Virus record (IMG/VR): IMGVR_UViG_3300049255_000549
Span: 1-38,506 of that record
DNA: 38,506 nucleotides
Origin: a virus
Reading direction: 5' to 3' (one strand)
Shown here: piece after piece, positions 13,597 to 21,575 of the stretch
How the letters are laid out: each line of letters starts with the position of its first letter
How positions within the stretch are numbered: the stretch's first letter is position 1
Notes under the pieces: generated by a model
What the model saw: the letters and a program-made list of their open reading frames with translations, nothing else
Told to the model about the DNA's origin: nothing
The model's database searches: none
Program-made: the position numbers and the translations under genes

Positions 13597-13971
13597 GTGT
13601 CCCTTCTCTCCAAATGGGTCTTCGACCCGATCAAGAAGCTCATCACCTCGGCCAAGATCGTGCCTGAGCTTCTGGACATGGCCACACAGGCCGAAGCCAT
13701 CTACGTCAAGAGTGGCCCGCAAGGCGTCACCACGGCCATCCTCGACAACCTCGAAGGCGGCCTGCAGGTCTTGGTGGATGACGCCGTCACCGCCGCGATG
13801 TCCAACCTAGGGCCCCTCGGCGTTGCTTTGGATCCCGAGGCCTTGAAGGGCGCCAATGACGCCCTGGCCTATATTGAGAACCACGTGAACGCGGTGGTCG
13901 GCAGCCTCTTCAGCCATGCGACCGCGACCGTCGCCGCCCAGGCTGCTCCGCCCGCCACGCCCGCCGCCTAA
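13597..13971 (+). CDS. Hypothetical protein in lysis region
   Basis: 124 residues from a GTG preceded by GAAAGGAAG. A helical amphipathic opening (LLSKWVFDPIKKLITSAKIVPELL) is followed by a soluble Ala/Val-rich body and a Pro/Ala tail. There is no signal peptide or strong membrane segment. It may assist lysis, given its place between holin and gp25-like genes, but no family is recognised. Confidence 0.65.
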   Translation: MSLLSKWVFDPIKKLITSAKIVPELLDMATQAEAIYVKSGPQGVTTAILDNLEGGLQVLVDDAVTAAMSNLGPLGVALDPEALKGANDALAYIENHVNAVVGSLFSHATATVAAQAAPPATPAA

Positions 13972-13981
13972 GTTCGCCGCC

Positions 13982-14380
13982 ATGGTCTTGCTGCCTCAGG
14001 CGGCGGAGACGGTCAGTACCGTCTGCGCGCTCATCGCCACGGCCAGCGCCGTGTTCGTCGCGTTCCGAGACACCATGTGGCGTCGGCGTGGCGTCGCCAA
14101 GGAGCTGAGCGACCGCATCACGGCCGCCGAGAAGAAGGCGGGCGATTGGCATACGAGTCACGAGGCGGTCGAGCTGAAGCGGAAGGTCGACGCTCAGGGC
14201 CGCGTTCTAGCTGGCCAGGGCACAACTCTTGCCGGGCTCGCCACCAAGGCCGACGTCCTGGACATCAAGGTGGAGGCGGCCAAACTCAAGGAACAGGTCC
14301 AGGGGGCGGCTGCCGGCATCGACCGCATCGAGGGCCTCCTCATCAAGCGCGCCATCGGCGGTGAAGGGATGAGCCGGTGA
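13982..14380 (+). CDS. DUF2730 family protein (Mu gp25-like)
   Basis: 132 residues. An N-terminal membrane segment (about 9-28: ETVSTVCALIATASAVFVAF) is followed by a basic patch and a long helical region with heptad-like spacing, the layout of Mu gp25/DUF2730 proteins. They sit between lysis and terminase genes and may be spanin-like or regulatory; function is not settled. The start at 13982 is chosen because the upstream extension is low-complexity Pro/Arg. Confidence 0.75.
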   Translation: MVLLPQAAETVSTVCALIATASAVFVAFRDTMWRRRGVAKELSDRITAAEKKAGDWHTSHEAVELKRKVDAQGRVLAGQGTTLAGLATKADVLDIKVEAAKLKEQVQGAAAGIDRIEGLLIKRAIGGEGMSR

Positions 14381-14667
14381 GCAACGTCCTCCAGGCGCAC
14401 CTTCGACTGACCTGCCTGCGGGCGCTCTCGGGCGCGCCGGGCTATCGCGCCAACTCCTCGATCATCCACACGGTCACGACCGAGTTCGGCATCATGGCGA
14501 CCCGCGACCAGATCAAGAGCGAGCTGGCGTGGCTCGCCGAGCAGGGTCTGGTCGAGACCTCGGACGTGGGGTCCATGACCATCGCCACGCTGACCGAGCG
14601 CGGCCTCGATGTCGCCGACGGCCGAGCCACCGTGCCAGGGATCCAGCGGCCCGCGCCGGGGGCCTAG
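14377..14667 (+). CDS. VpaChn25_0724-type phage protein (Mu gp26-like)
   Basis: 96 residues with a winged-helix look: LRLTCLRALSGAPGYRANSSIIHTV, then TRDQIKSELAWLAEQGLVE and a wing-like TIATLTERGLDVADG. This matches the small protein placed before the small terminase in Mu-like phages. GTG overlapping the previous stop. Likely a DNA-binding accessory of packaging or regulation, but not proven. Confidence 0.82.
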   Translation: MSNVLQAHLRLTCLRALSGAPGYRANSSIIHTVTTEFGIMATRDQIKSELAWLAEQGLVETSDVGSMTIATLTERGLDVADGRATVPGIQRPAPGA

Positions 14668-14672
14668 GGCCC

Positions 14673-15224
14673 ATGGCGAAGCAACCCAGCTCCATCGACC
14701 GCCTGCCGGAAGAGGTCCGCACCCTGATCGGGCGTCTCCGGGTTCAGGGCCGCACCATCGACGAGATCATGGCCCACCTAGGCTCGCTCGACGTCGAGAT
14801 CTCGCGCTCGGCGCTGGGGCGTCACGTCAAGGGTCTGGCCGCCCTCAAGGAGCGGATGCAGCACAGCCGGGACATGGCGCTCGCCCTCGTCGACCGGTTT
14901 GGCGACCAGAGCGACAACCGCCTTCAGCGCCTGAACCTTGAGCTGATGCACTCGGTGGTGATGCAGACGATCACCGCGACCGTCGACAACGAAGACGGCG
15001 AGCCGCAGCCGGTCACCTTTTCCCCTGAGGACGCCAAGTTCCTCAGCCAGGCGCTCGCCCAGCTCGCCAGCGCCGCCAAGATCGACAACGACCGGGCCAT
15101 CATCGCTCGGCGCGAGGCGCTGAAGGCGGCGGCCGGCGCGGTGAAAGACTCCGCCGCCGAGGCCGGCCTTTCCGCAAGCACCGCGGACTTCATCATGGCC
15201 AAGATTCTGGGGGTGGGGGCGTGA
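14673..15224 (+). CDS. Terminase small subunit, DUF3486 (Mu gp27-like)
   Basis: 183 residues of the DUF3486 family. The N-terminal HTH has SSIDRLPEEVRTLIGRLRVQGRTIDEI and ISRSALGRHVKGL. The rest is helical, with the typical KIDNDRAIIARREALKAA near the end. In Mu this is the DNA-recognition part of the packaging motor. The ATG at 14673 is chosen; the frame upstream is an Arg/Ala-rich overlap with the previous gene and not homologous in look. The next gene overlaps its stop (GTGA). Confidence 0.9.
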   Translation: MAKQPSSIDRLPEEVRTLIGRLRVQGRTIDEIMAHLGSLDVEISRSALGRHVKGLAALKERMQHSRDMALALVDRFGDQSDNRLQRLNLELMHSVVMQTITATVDNEDGEPQPVTFSPEDAKFLSQALAQLASAAKIDNDRAIIARREALKAAAGAVKDSAAEAGLSASTADFIMAKILGVGA

Positions 15225-15559
15225 CCACCGCGCAAGACGAGGCGCGAGCCATCATGTTCCCGTCGTCGGACCCCGCGCTCTATCGAGCCGTGATGGGTTC
15301 AGCCCGAGAGAGCCTCCCGACCTTGCGCGAGCGCGCCATCCAGGCGGCCCGCGCCTCGCTCTGCGTCCACCATTTCACGGATGGGTTCTGCGGCGGCGAA
15401 AAGGCTGATTGTCGCCATTGCCAACGCCTCGGGGCCCAAGTGGCCCTCGACGTGCTGCGCCGCATACGCCCAACCCTCAAGCGGCTGCTCACCGAGGCGG
15501 TGGCCACGAAGCCGCTTACCGTCGATGACGTGCTCATCCTCATCGATGAGGCGACCTAG
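15221..15559 (+). CDS. Cys/His-containing hypothetical protein between terminase genes
   Basis: 112 residues, GTG overlapping the small terminase stop. The central segment CVHHFTDGFCGGEKADCRHC contains four cysteines and three histidines that could bind zinc. The flanks are helical, and the C-terminus (LLTEAVATKPLTVDDVLILIDEA) looks like a small adaptor surface. Not present as such in Mu itself. Its place suggests a packaging accessory, by inference. Confidence 0.65.
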   Translation: MTTAQDEARAIMFPSSDPALYRAVMGSARESLPTLRERAIQAARASLCVHHFTDGFCGGEKADCRHCQRLGAQVALDVLRRIRPTLKRLLTEAVATKPLTVDDVLILIDEAT

Positions 15560-17050
15560 GTGACAGACGCCGCCCATGGTCCCTTCGAGAAGACGGACGC
15601 TAAGCTCCCAGAGGTGCTGGATGGCCGGCCCATCGACGGCGTGTTGCTCGCCTATCAGCGAAGGTCCGTCGAAGCCTTCATCGCCAATTCGCTCACCGTC
15701 ATCCCCAAGAGCCGGCGTATCGGCCTGACCTGGGGCGTGGCGTCCTACGCCGCTCTGGAAGCGTCCAAGGCCCGGGGCGGCCAGGATGCGTTCTATATTG
15801 GCTACAACCTCGATATGGCGCGGGAGTTCATCGAGACCTGCGGCATGTGGGCCAAGGCCTATGGCGTGGCCGCCGCCGAGGTCGGCGAGGAGGTCTTCGA
15901 GGATCAGAAGGGCGAGAAGGTCCAGGCCTTCCGGATATCCTTCGCCTCCGGACATAAGGTCCTCGCCCTGCCCAGCCGGCCGAGGTCGCTGCGCGGCATG
16001 CAAGGCATCGTGATACTGGACGAGGCGGCCTTCCACGACGCCCTGGCCGAGATGCTCAAGGCCGCCATGGCGCTCCTGATCTGGGGCGGCAAGGTGATCG
16101 TGATCTCCACCCACGACGGGATCGCCAACCCCTTCAACCAGCTCGTGGACGAGATCAAAGCCGGTCGCAGGCGCGGGAAGGTGCTGCAGATCACCTTCGC
16201 CGACGCCATGGCCGATGGGCTCTATGAGCGCGTCTGCCTCGTCAAACGCGAGACGCCGACGCCCGAAGGCAAGGTCGAATGGGAAGCGGATATCCGCTCC
16301 TTTTATGGCGACGACGCCGAGGAGGAACTGGATTGCGTCCCGACCCAAGGGGCCGGCTCTCTCATCAAGCCCGAGCACCTGGCCGCGTGTGAGCATGCCG
16401 ATGCGGGCAAGCCGGAGCTTTACGGCGGGGGTTTGGTCTATGGGGGCGAGGACGTGGCCCGCCGCCGGGACGGTCAGATACAGTGGGTATTCGAGCTGGT
16501 CGGCGACGTGCTGTGGCTGCGCGAGCGGATCGAGCTGGTCGGCCAAAAGTTCGCCGTCCTGACCCAGAACCGAGATCGGTGTTTCGTCCAGTATCGCGTC
16601 ACCCGTTGGTGGATCGATCAGACCGGCATGGGTGAGAAGGTGGTCGAGGACGCTCAGGTCGCCCACGGCGCCTACCGCGTGAACGGCGTCCTGCTGACCG
16701 GTCCAAACCGCCTCGACCTCGCCACCTCACTTGTGCAGCGCTTCGAGGACGGTCTCATTCGCATCCCGCCGGATCCGGTCATCCGCGCGGATCTCCGGGC
16801 GATCAAGAAGGCCAGCGGCGCCCAGGGCCAGGTGCGCCTGGTCAATGAGGGCGAAGTCCACGCCGACCGCTTCTGGGCGGCCGGCCTCGCCTGCCGGGCG
16901 GCGGACACGCCGATCAGTGAGTTCGACTACACCCCGGTCCCGCGCAGGACGGCCCTCGATTCCCGCAGCGACTTCGATCCGGATGACCGGAGCGCCCGCG
17001 CCGGCTCCAGCCTGAGGCGCGAGCTAGTGCGCCATAGAGGAGCTTGGTGA
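15560..17050 (+). CDS. Terminase large subunit (Mu gp28-like)
   Basis: 496 residues. ATPase part with Walker A-like KSRRIGLTW at 50-58 and Walker B VILDEA at 151-156, then the adenine/coupling region (VIVISTHDG). The C-terminal nuclease part has WWIDQTGMGEKVVEDA and HADRFWAAGLACRA carrying candidate metal-binding Asp residues. It packages DNA by headful from the inserted prophage. GTG start directly after the previous TAG; the stop overlaps the portal ATG (TGATG). Confidence 0.93.
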   Translation: MTDAAHGPFEKTDAKLPEVLDGRPIDGVLLAYQRRSVEAFIANSLTVIPKSRRIGLTWGVASYAALEASKARGGQDAFYIGYNLDMAREFIETCGMWAKAYGVAAAEVGEEVFEDQKGEKVQAFRISFASGHKVLALPSRPRSLRGMQGIVILDEAAFHDALAEMLKAAMALLIWGGKVIVISTHDGIANPFNQLVDEIKAGRRRGKVLQITFADAMADGLYERVCLVKRETPTPEGKVEWEADIRSFYGDDAEEELDCVPTQGAGSLIKPEHLAACEHADAGKPELYGGGLVYGGEDVARRRDGQIQWVFELVGDVLWLRERIELVGQKFAVLTQNRDRCFVQYRVTRWWIDQTGMGEKVVEDAQVAHGAYRVNGVLLTGPNRLDLATSLVQRFEDGLIRIPPDPVIRADLRAIKKASGAQGQVRLVNEGEVHADRFWAAGLACRAADTPISEFDYTPVPRRTALDSRSDFDPDDRSARAGSSLRRELVRHRGAW

Positions 17051-18723
17051 TGGCCGGCCTGGTAGGAAAACGGCCGCCGCCCTTGGTCGATCAGTACGGC
17101 AAACCCATCCAGTTCGCGGTCCTGCGCCAGGAGGTCGCCGCGCCCTCGGTAATGAGCGTGAGGAACATCTTCTCCACGCACCCGGCCCAACACCTGACGC
17201 CCCGACGCCTGGCGCAGATGCTGCTGGAGGCCGAGCAGTCCATCCCCATCAATTACCTCGATCTGGCCGAGGAGATGGAGGAGAAGGATCTCCACTATCT
17301 GGGCGTCCTCGGCACCCGCAAACGCGCCGTCGCCCAGCTTGAAATCACCGTCGAGGCGGCCGACGACAGCGCCCGCGCCGAGGCCGACGCCAAGCTGATC
17401 CGCGACTGGCTGAAGCGCGAGCAGCTCCAGATGGAGCTGTTTGATATCCTGGACGCCATCGGCAAGGGCTTCTCCGCCACCGAGATCATCTGGGAGATGA
17501 GCGAGACCCAGTGGATGCCTTGCGCCCTCAAGCGCCGGGATCCGCGCTGGTTCCGGTTCGACTGGGTGGATGGCGAGACCTTGCTCTTGCGCGACATCGG
17601 CGAAGACCTGCCGCTGCCGCCCTTCAAGTTCATCGACCATCGCCATCCGGCCAAGAGCGGCACGGCCATCCGTGGCGGCATGGCCAGGGCCGTGGCCTGG
17701 TCGTGGATGTTCAAGAACTACACGATAAAGGATTGGGTGGCCTTCGCCGAGGTCTTCGGCATGCCGCTGCGCCTCGGCAAGCACGAGGTCGGCGAGACCG
17801 AGGACAATATCCGCAAGCTCGCCCAGGCGGTCTCGAACATCGGTTCCGACGCGGCGGCCGTAATCTCCAAGTCGATGGAGATCGAATTCATCGACGGCAA
17901 GAAGGGGTCGGGCGGCGGAGATCCGAGCGCGCTCTATAAGGGCCTCGCCGACTACTGCGACCAGCAGGTCTCCAAGGTGGTCCTGGGCCAGACGGCCACC
18001 ACGGACGCCATCGCGGGCGGCCACGCCGTGGGCAAGATCCATAACGAGGTGCGCCGCGACATCCTGGCGGCCGACGCCGTGATGCTGGGGGCGACGCTCA
18101 ACCGCGACCTGGTGCGGCCCATGGTCGACCTGAACAATGGTCCACCCCCAAGCGGCGTCTATCCCAAGATGCGGATCGGCCTGCCCGAGGCGGTAGACAT
18201 CAAGCTGCTGACCGATAGCCTGGGGACCCTCGTGCCGATGGGCGTCAAGGTCCCGCTCAAGTGGGTTCGCGACAAGTTGGGCGCCCCTGAACCGGACGAG
18301 GGCGAGCCGGTTTTGACTCCCCCGCCGACCCCCATTCAGGCCCAACCCGAAAACGCGGCGGACAGGGCGGAGGTCTCCGATCTGGCCACTGACCCCGCCG
18401 AGGCGGCGGCGAGCGCCTTCTCACGCCTCTCAAAGCTTCTCAAAAGCCAATCGAAGGTCGGGGCGGCGGCCTCCGTGGTCGATCCCACGAACCCCGACTC
18501 CATCGACCTTGGAATTGACGCGGCGCTCGGTGACTGGCGGCCCCTCGCCGAGGCGCTGATCGGACCGGCCGAAGACCTGGTCGCCGGCTGCTCAAGTCTG
18601 GAGGAGGTTCGTGACCGCCTGGCCGGGGCCATCGACGCCATGAGCGTCGACAAGATCGCCCAATTGATCGCCGAGACGAGCTTCGCTTCGCGCTTGGCCG
18701 GCATCGTGGGGGAGAGGCTTTGA
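17050..18723 (+). CDS. Portal protein, DUF935 (Mu gp29-like)
   Basis: 557 residues of the DUF935 portal family. Features are the early HPAQHLTPRRLAQML, the DLAEEMEEKDLHYLGVLGTRK stretch, KRRDPRWFRFDW and the FGMPLRLGKH region, with a proline-rich then helical C-terminus. It forms the dodecameric ring through which DNA enters. A GGAG site (17039-17042) supports the ATG at 17050 over the TTG and GTG just upstream. In Mu the next gene would be gp30 (F); here three accessory genes intervene. Confidence 0.93.
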   Translation: MAGLVGKRPPPLVDQYGKPIQFAVLRQEVAAPSVMSVRNIFSTHPAQHLTPRRLAQMLLEAEQSIPINYLDLAEEMEEKDLHYLGVLGTRKRAVAQLEITVEAADDSARAEADAKLIRDWLKREQLQMELFDILDAIGKGFSATEIIWEMSETQWMPCALKRRDPRWFRFDWVDGETLLLRDIGEDLPLPPFKFIDHRHPAKSGTAIRGGMARAVAWSWMFKNYTIKDWVAFAEVFGMPLRLGKHEVGETEDNIRKLAQAVSNIGSDAAAVISKSMEIEFIDGKKGSGGGDPSALYKGLADYCDQQVSKVVLGQTATTDAIAGGHAVGKIHNEVRRDILAADAVMLGATLNRDLVRPMVDLNNGPPPSGVYPKMRIGLPEAVDIKLLTDSLGTLVPMGVKVPLKWVRDKLGAPEPDEGEPVLTPPPTPIQAQPENAADRAEVSDLATDPAEAAASAFSRLSKLLKSQSKVGAAASVVDPTNPDSIDLGIDAALGDWRPLAEALIGPAEDLVAGCSSLEEVRDRLAGAIDAMSVDKIAQLIAETSFASRLAGIVGERL

Positions 18724-19394
18724 CGCTCATCGTCATCGGCGGCGGCGGCTACGCCTCGGACGGCGCGGCCATCGTCGGCGCCGGCCAGGCGCCGGTGCTG
18801 TTGGTCGAGCTGACCCAGCCGGCGCCGCCGGGGCCCGACGTCCCCCAGGTGCTCACGGGCCGCACCTTCGTCCAGCGCGTCCTCACGGCGGGCGGCGCGG
18901 TGGCGCTCTCAGTCGGCGGCGTGATCCAGGTGGCGGCCGGCCAGCTTCTGTTCAGTCTGCCCGTCGCGGGCCTCGCGGCGCTTCTGCCGGGCGGCGTCGC
19001 CTCGGTGGCGCTGACCCATACCGTGGTCGAGATCGTGACGGGCGGCGAGGTGCAACTCCTGTCGCGTCCCTTCACGCTAGTCGCCGCCACGGTCGGTCCA
19101 GGCCAGCTCTATGACGGGGTCGTGTCTCCGAACCAGGACTACCTGATCGACACCTCGACCTCCCAGACCGTGACCCTTCCCTTGATCTCGGTCGCCGGGA
19201 TCGGCGCGAAGATCCGGTTCAAGGATATCCGCAACAAGGCGGGGATTCATCCCTGGACCTATGACGCATCCGGCTCGGACAAGATCCTGGATCACGACCA
19301 GGTCCTGACATCCTGGCCACAAAACATCTCAAACACCGTCGCCGAATTCACGGCGACCGCACTTGGCTGGAGGGTCATCGTCGATGGCGGCTAA
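18720..19394 (+). CDS. Beta-rich protein, possible fibre-type structural protein
   Basis: 224 residues, TTG start overlapping the portal stop (TTGA). The N-terminal two thirds are glycine/valine-rich beta-type sequence. The C-terminal third (SPNQDYLIDTSTSQTVTLPLISVAGIGAKIRFKDIRN and DKILDHDQ) resembles the beta-sandwich tip domains of phage tail fibres. No signal peptide. It is the first gene of a cassette that Mu lacks at this place. I could not assign a family; capsid fibre or tailspike tip is a guess. Confidence 0.65.
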   Translation: MTLIVIGGGGYASDGAAIVGAGQAPVLLVELTQPAPPGPDVPQVLTGRTFVQRVLTAGGAVALSVGGVIQVAAGQLLFSLPVAGLAALLPGGVASVALTHTVVEIVTGGEVQLLSRPFTLVAATVGPGQLYDGVVSPNQDYLIDTSTSQTVTLPLISVAGIGAKIRFKDIRNKAGIHPWTYDASGSDKILDHDQVLTSWPQNISNTVAEFTATALGWRVIVDGG

Positions 19395-21192
19395 ATCTAT
19401 TGTGCGGGCCATTCTCGCCCTGGGAATCGCGGCCATCGCGGGGTTGGCCCATGCTCAGACCGATGGACCCCCAACAACGCCGCTGGCCGGGACCGAACCG
19501 ATCCGCTGCCTTCAAGGTGGCTCCTACCGTGCATGCACACCCGCATCGCTAGCGGCCTTCGCTACGAACAGCATCAACCCGCTCGGCGCGGATCCATTGG
19601 GCGTCTCAGACAGCAGCCCGGCCTTCGTCGCCCTGGCGACTTCGGGCGCCCCGGCGACCTGCGAAGGTGAATTCAAAACGTCTACGGGGATCCTGATCAC
19701 CGAGCCCGCAGACAGCGGAGCGATTCTCAGCGGTTCCGGCCCCGAGGGTGACACTGGCCAGACGGCCGGGCGATGCACGATTTTCCCCGAGGCCGGCGTC
19801 ACAACCTCCGCCATCTATATCGACGGCTCTACCTTCACATCGGGCGGCGTCTATCAGACCAGCACCGCGATCCGGGATCTCGGTATCGATCTCTTCAACG
19901 ATCCGGGCGCCGCCGGGATCGAGTTCGGTCAATCCTTCGATGAGAGCGTAACCAACGTCCGCGTGTCGGATGGCGCCTGGAACGAGTGCTCCTTCAAGTT
20001 CGATGACGGCAACTATGTCACGTCGCTGAAGGATGTGCAGGGCCAGTATATTTGCTGGAATGGCGACGCGGCCGACGCGCCCACCACAGAGACGATCATC
20101 AACGCGGACGTCTATGGCATCAGCGGCAGCTATGCCGACGACGTGGCCTTTATCGGGGGCGCGATCCAGCCCGCCTACAACGCGTCAATGACGCTGGTCT
20201 ACCTGCCCCCGAATGACCCGCGAACCCCGTCCGCCTTGGTCAACACCACGGGACTCTACGCGATCCAGGCGCTGAACCTCACCAACTCCATCGGCGTGAG
20301 CTTCAAAGGAACCGACATCGAGGCGCGCTCGGGTTTTCCCTCGACCTGCACGGGAACACACGGGACCTTGTCCTGCTTTCCCGCCTTCGTCGTGGACAGC
20401 ACGGACAAGAACTTCCTCTTCGAGAACGGTCTCAGCGGCATGTATCTCGTGGACACGCGGACGCCCGGCGACAGCCAGGATTGCACCAACCAGTTCGGCT
20501 ACAATCTGGGCGGCGGCGCGCCGGCCGACCTCTTTCAATGCCCGGTCTATTTCCGCAACGCGGTCGTGCTCTCAGGCGGTCAAAGTTTCTTCTGCGAGAC
20601 CAATTGGGCGACCACGAACACCTGCGTGCTCAATGCGGCCAACGGGGACCTCAAGCTCTACCCGCAGGGATCCGCCTACGGTCTGGAGGTCTACGAGGCC
20701 GGCAGCACCACGAACCTCTCAGCATCAATCACGCGCAATAGCGTCAACGTGTTCAACTGCCTCTCGGGAAACGCAGAGAATGTCTTTTCGGACAACGGCG
20801 GCACGGTGGTGGCGACATTGGGCTGCTGGCAAAACGACGCCAATGCCGGCTCGCTTCAGCTTTACAATCCCAGCAACTCAAATCTGAACATCAGCATCAG
20901 CGCCATCAATGGCGTGATCCGCGCCCCCAGCTACTGGCTACAGATCGGCGGATCCGGCTACGGCGGCAACATCGTCTTCACGACGAGCCTGACCACGACA
21001 GCGGCGTCCAGCGACAGCGTGACCCTTGGGCCCGTGAGTTCGTCGTCGCATTGCCTGCTTTATCCGACCAATGCCAGCGCCGCGACGAACATCGCCACGA
21101 CCTATGTGAGCGCCAAGACCACAGGCGCGCTCACCGTCAATCACAACGCCACGGCAGGAATGACCCTCGACGTCGTGTGCTCCGCCTACTGA
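19384..21192 (+). CDS. Secreted pectate-lyase/tailspike-like beta-helix protein
   Basis: 602 residues from the ATG at 19384, which overlaps the previous gene by 11 bases. A typical Sec signal peptide (KSIVRAILALGIAAIAGLAHAQ) is followed by a tailspike/pectate lyase opening, INPLGADPLGVSDSSPAFVALA, and a long repetitive beta-rich body with many Asn, Gly and Thr. Unusually many cysteines are present, compatible with disulfides outside the cytoplasm. Phage tailspikes do not normally carry Sec signals, so this may be a lysogen-secreted surface or enzyme protein, or a spike with an unusual route. Catalytic residues were not identified. Confidence 0.72.
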   Translation: MAAKSIVRAILALGIAAIAGLAHAQTDGPPTTPLAGTEPIRCLQGGSYRACTPASLAAFATNSINPLGADPLGVSDSSPAFVALATSGAPATCEGEFKTSTGILITEPADSGAILSGSGPEGDTGQTAGRCTIFPEAGVTTSAIYIDGSTFTSGGVYQTSTAIRDLGIDLFNDPGAAGIEFGQSFDESVTNVRVSDGAWNECSFKFDDGNYVTSLKDVQGQYICWNGDAADAPTTETIINADVYGISGSYADDVAFIGGAIQPAYNASMTLVYLPPNDPRTPSALVNTTGLYAIQALNLTNSIGVSFKGTDIEARSGFPSTCTGTHGTLSCFPAFVVDSTDKNFLFENGLSGMYLVDTRTPGDSQDCTNQFGYNLGGGAPADLFQCPVYFRNAVVLSGGQSFFCETNWATTNTCVLNAANGDLKLYPQGSAYGLEVYEAGSTTNLSASITRNSVNVFNCLSGNAENVFSDNGGTVVATLGCWQNDANAGSLQLYNPSNSNLNISISAINGVIRAPSYWLQIGGSGYGGNIVFTTSLTTTAASSDSVTLGPVSSSSHCLLYPTNASAATNIATTYVSAKTTGALTVNHNATAGMTLDVVCSAY

Positions 21193-21223
21193 AACCTCTG
21201 ACGAGAAGAAGGACGAAACTCGC

Positions 21224-21553
21224 ATGAACTTTTCCCACCGCGCGCGCTTTGGATTTGCCATGGCCGGCGCGCTCGCCGCGATGCTTGCCACCGCAGCGGC
21301 GGCCGATCCCGCGCCGCCCAAACTCGCGCCGGCCCCAAAGGAGACGGGCTACACGGTCACACTCAGCCCGCGCGACCTTCAGGCCATCGGTTTCGCCGTC
21401 CAGCATATCGGCGAGAAGTGTTCCGTGCAGGCGGAGGATTACTGCCAGGCCCAGCTCGCACTCGATCAGACGGCCAAGGCGCTGACCGCGCAGATGAAGG
21501 CCCAGGCCGTGGCGCGGAGCGAGCCGCCTCCCGCCCCCTCGGCGCGCAAGTAG
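21224..21553 (+). CDS. Small secreted hypothetical protein
   Basis: 109 residues. A signal peptide (RFGFAMAGALAAMLATAAAADP) precedes a Pro-rich stretch and a helical core with two cysteines (EKCSVQAEDYCQAQ), ending Pro-rich. AGAAGAAGG lies before the ATG. Probably periplasmic; no family recognised. It follows the secreted beta-helix protein, so the two may be a functional pair. Confidence 0.68.
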   Translation: MNFSHRARFGFAMAGALAAMLATAAAADPAPPKLAPAPKETGYTVTLSPRDLQAIGFAVQHIGEKCSVQAEDYCQAQLALDQTAKALTAQMKAQAVARSEPPPAPSARK

Positions 21554-21575
21554 CGCGGACGCGCCACCGCTCTAG

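Noticed and set aside
16927-18345. Long minus-strand frame opposite the portal gene
   Set aside because: It is a shadow of the portal and terminase frames. The same applies to the long minus frames at 6047-7249, 15299-16666, 21720-23048, 23279-24856, 27990-29498 and 31846-33300.
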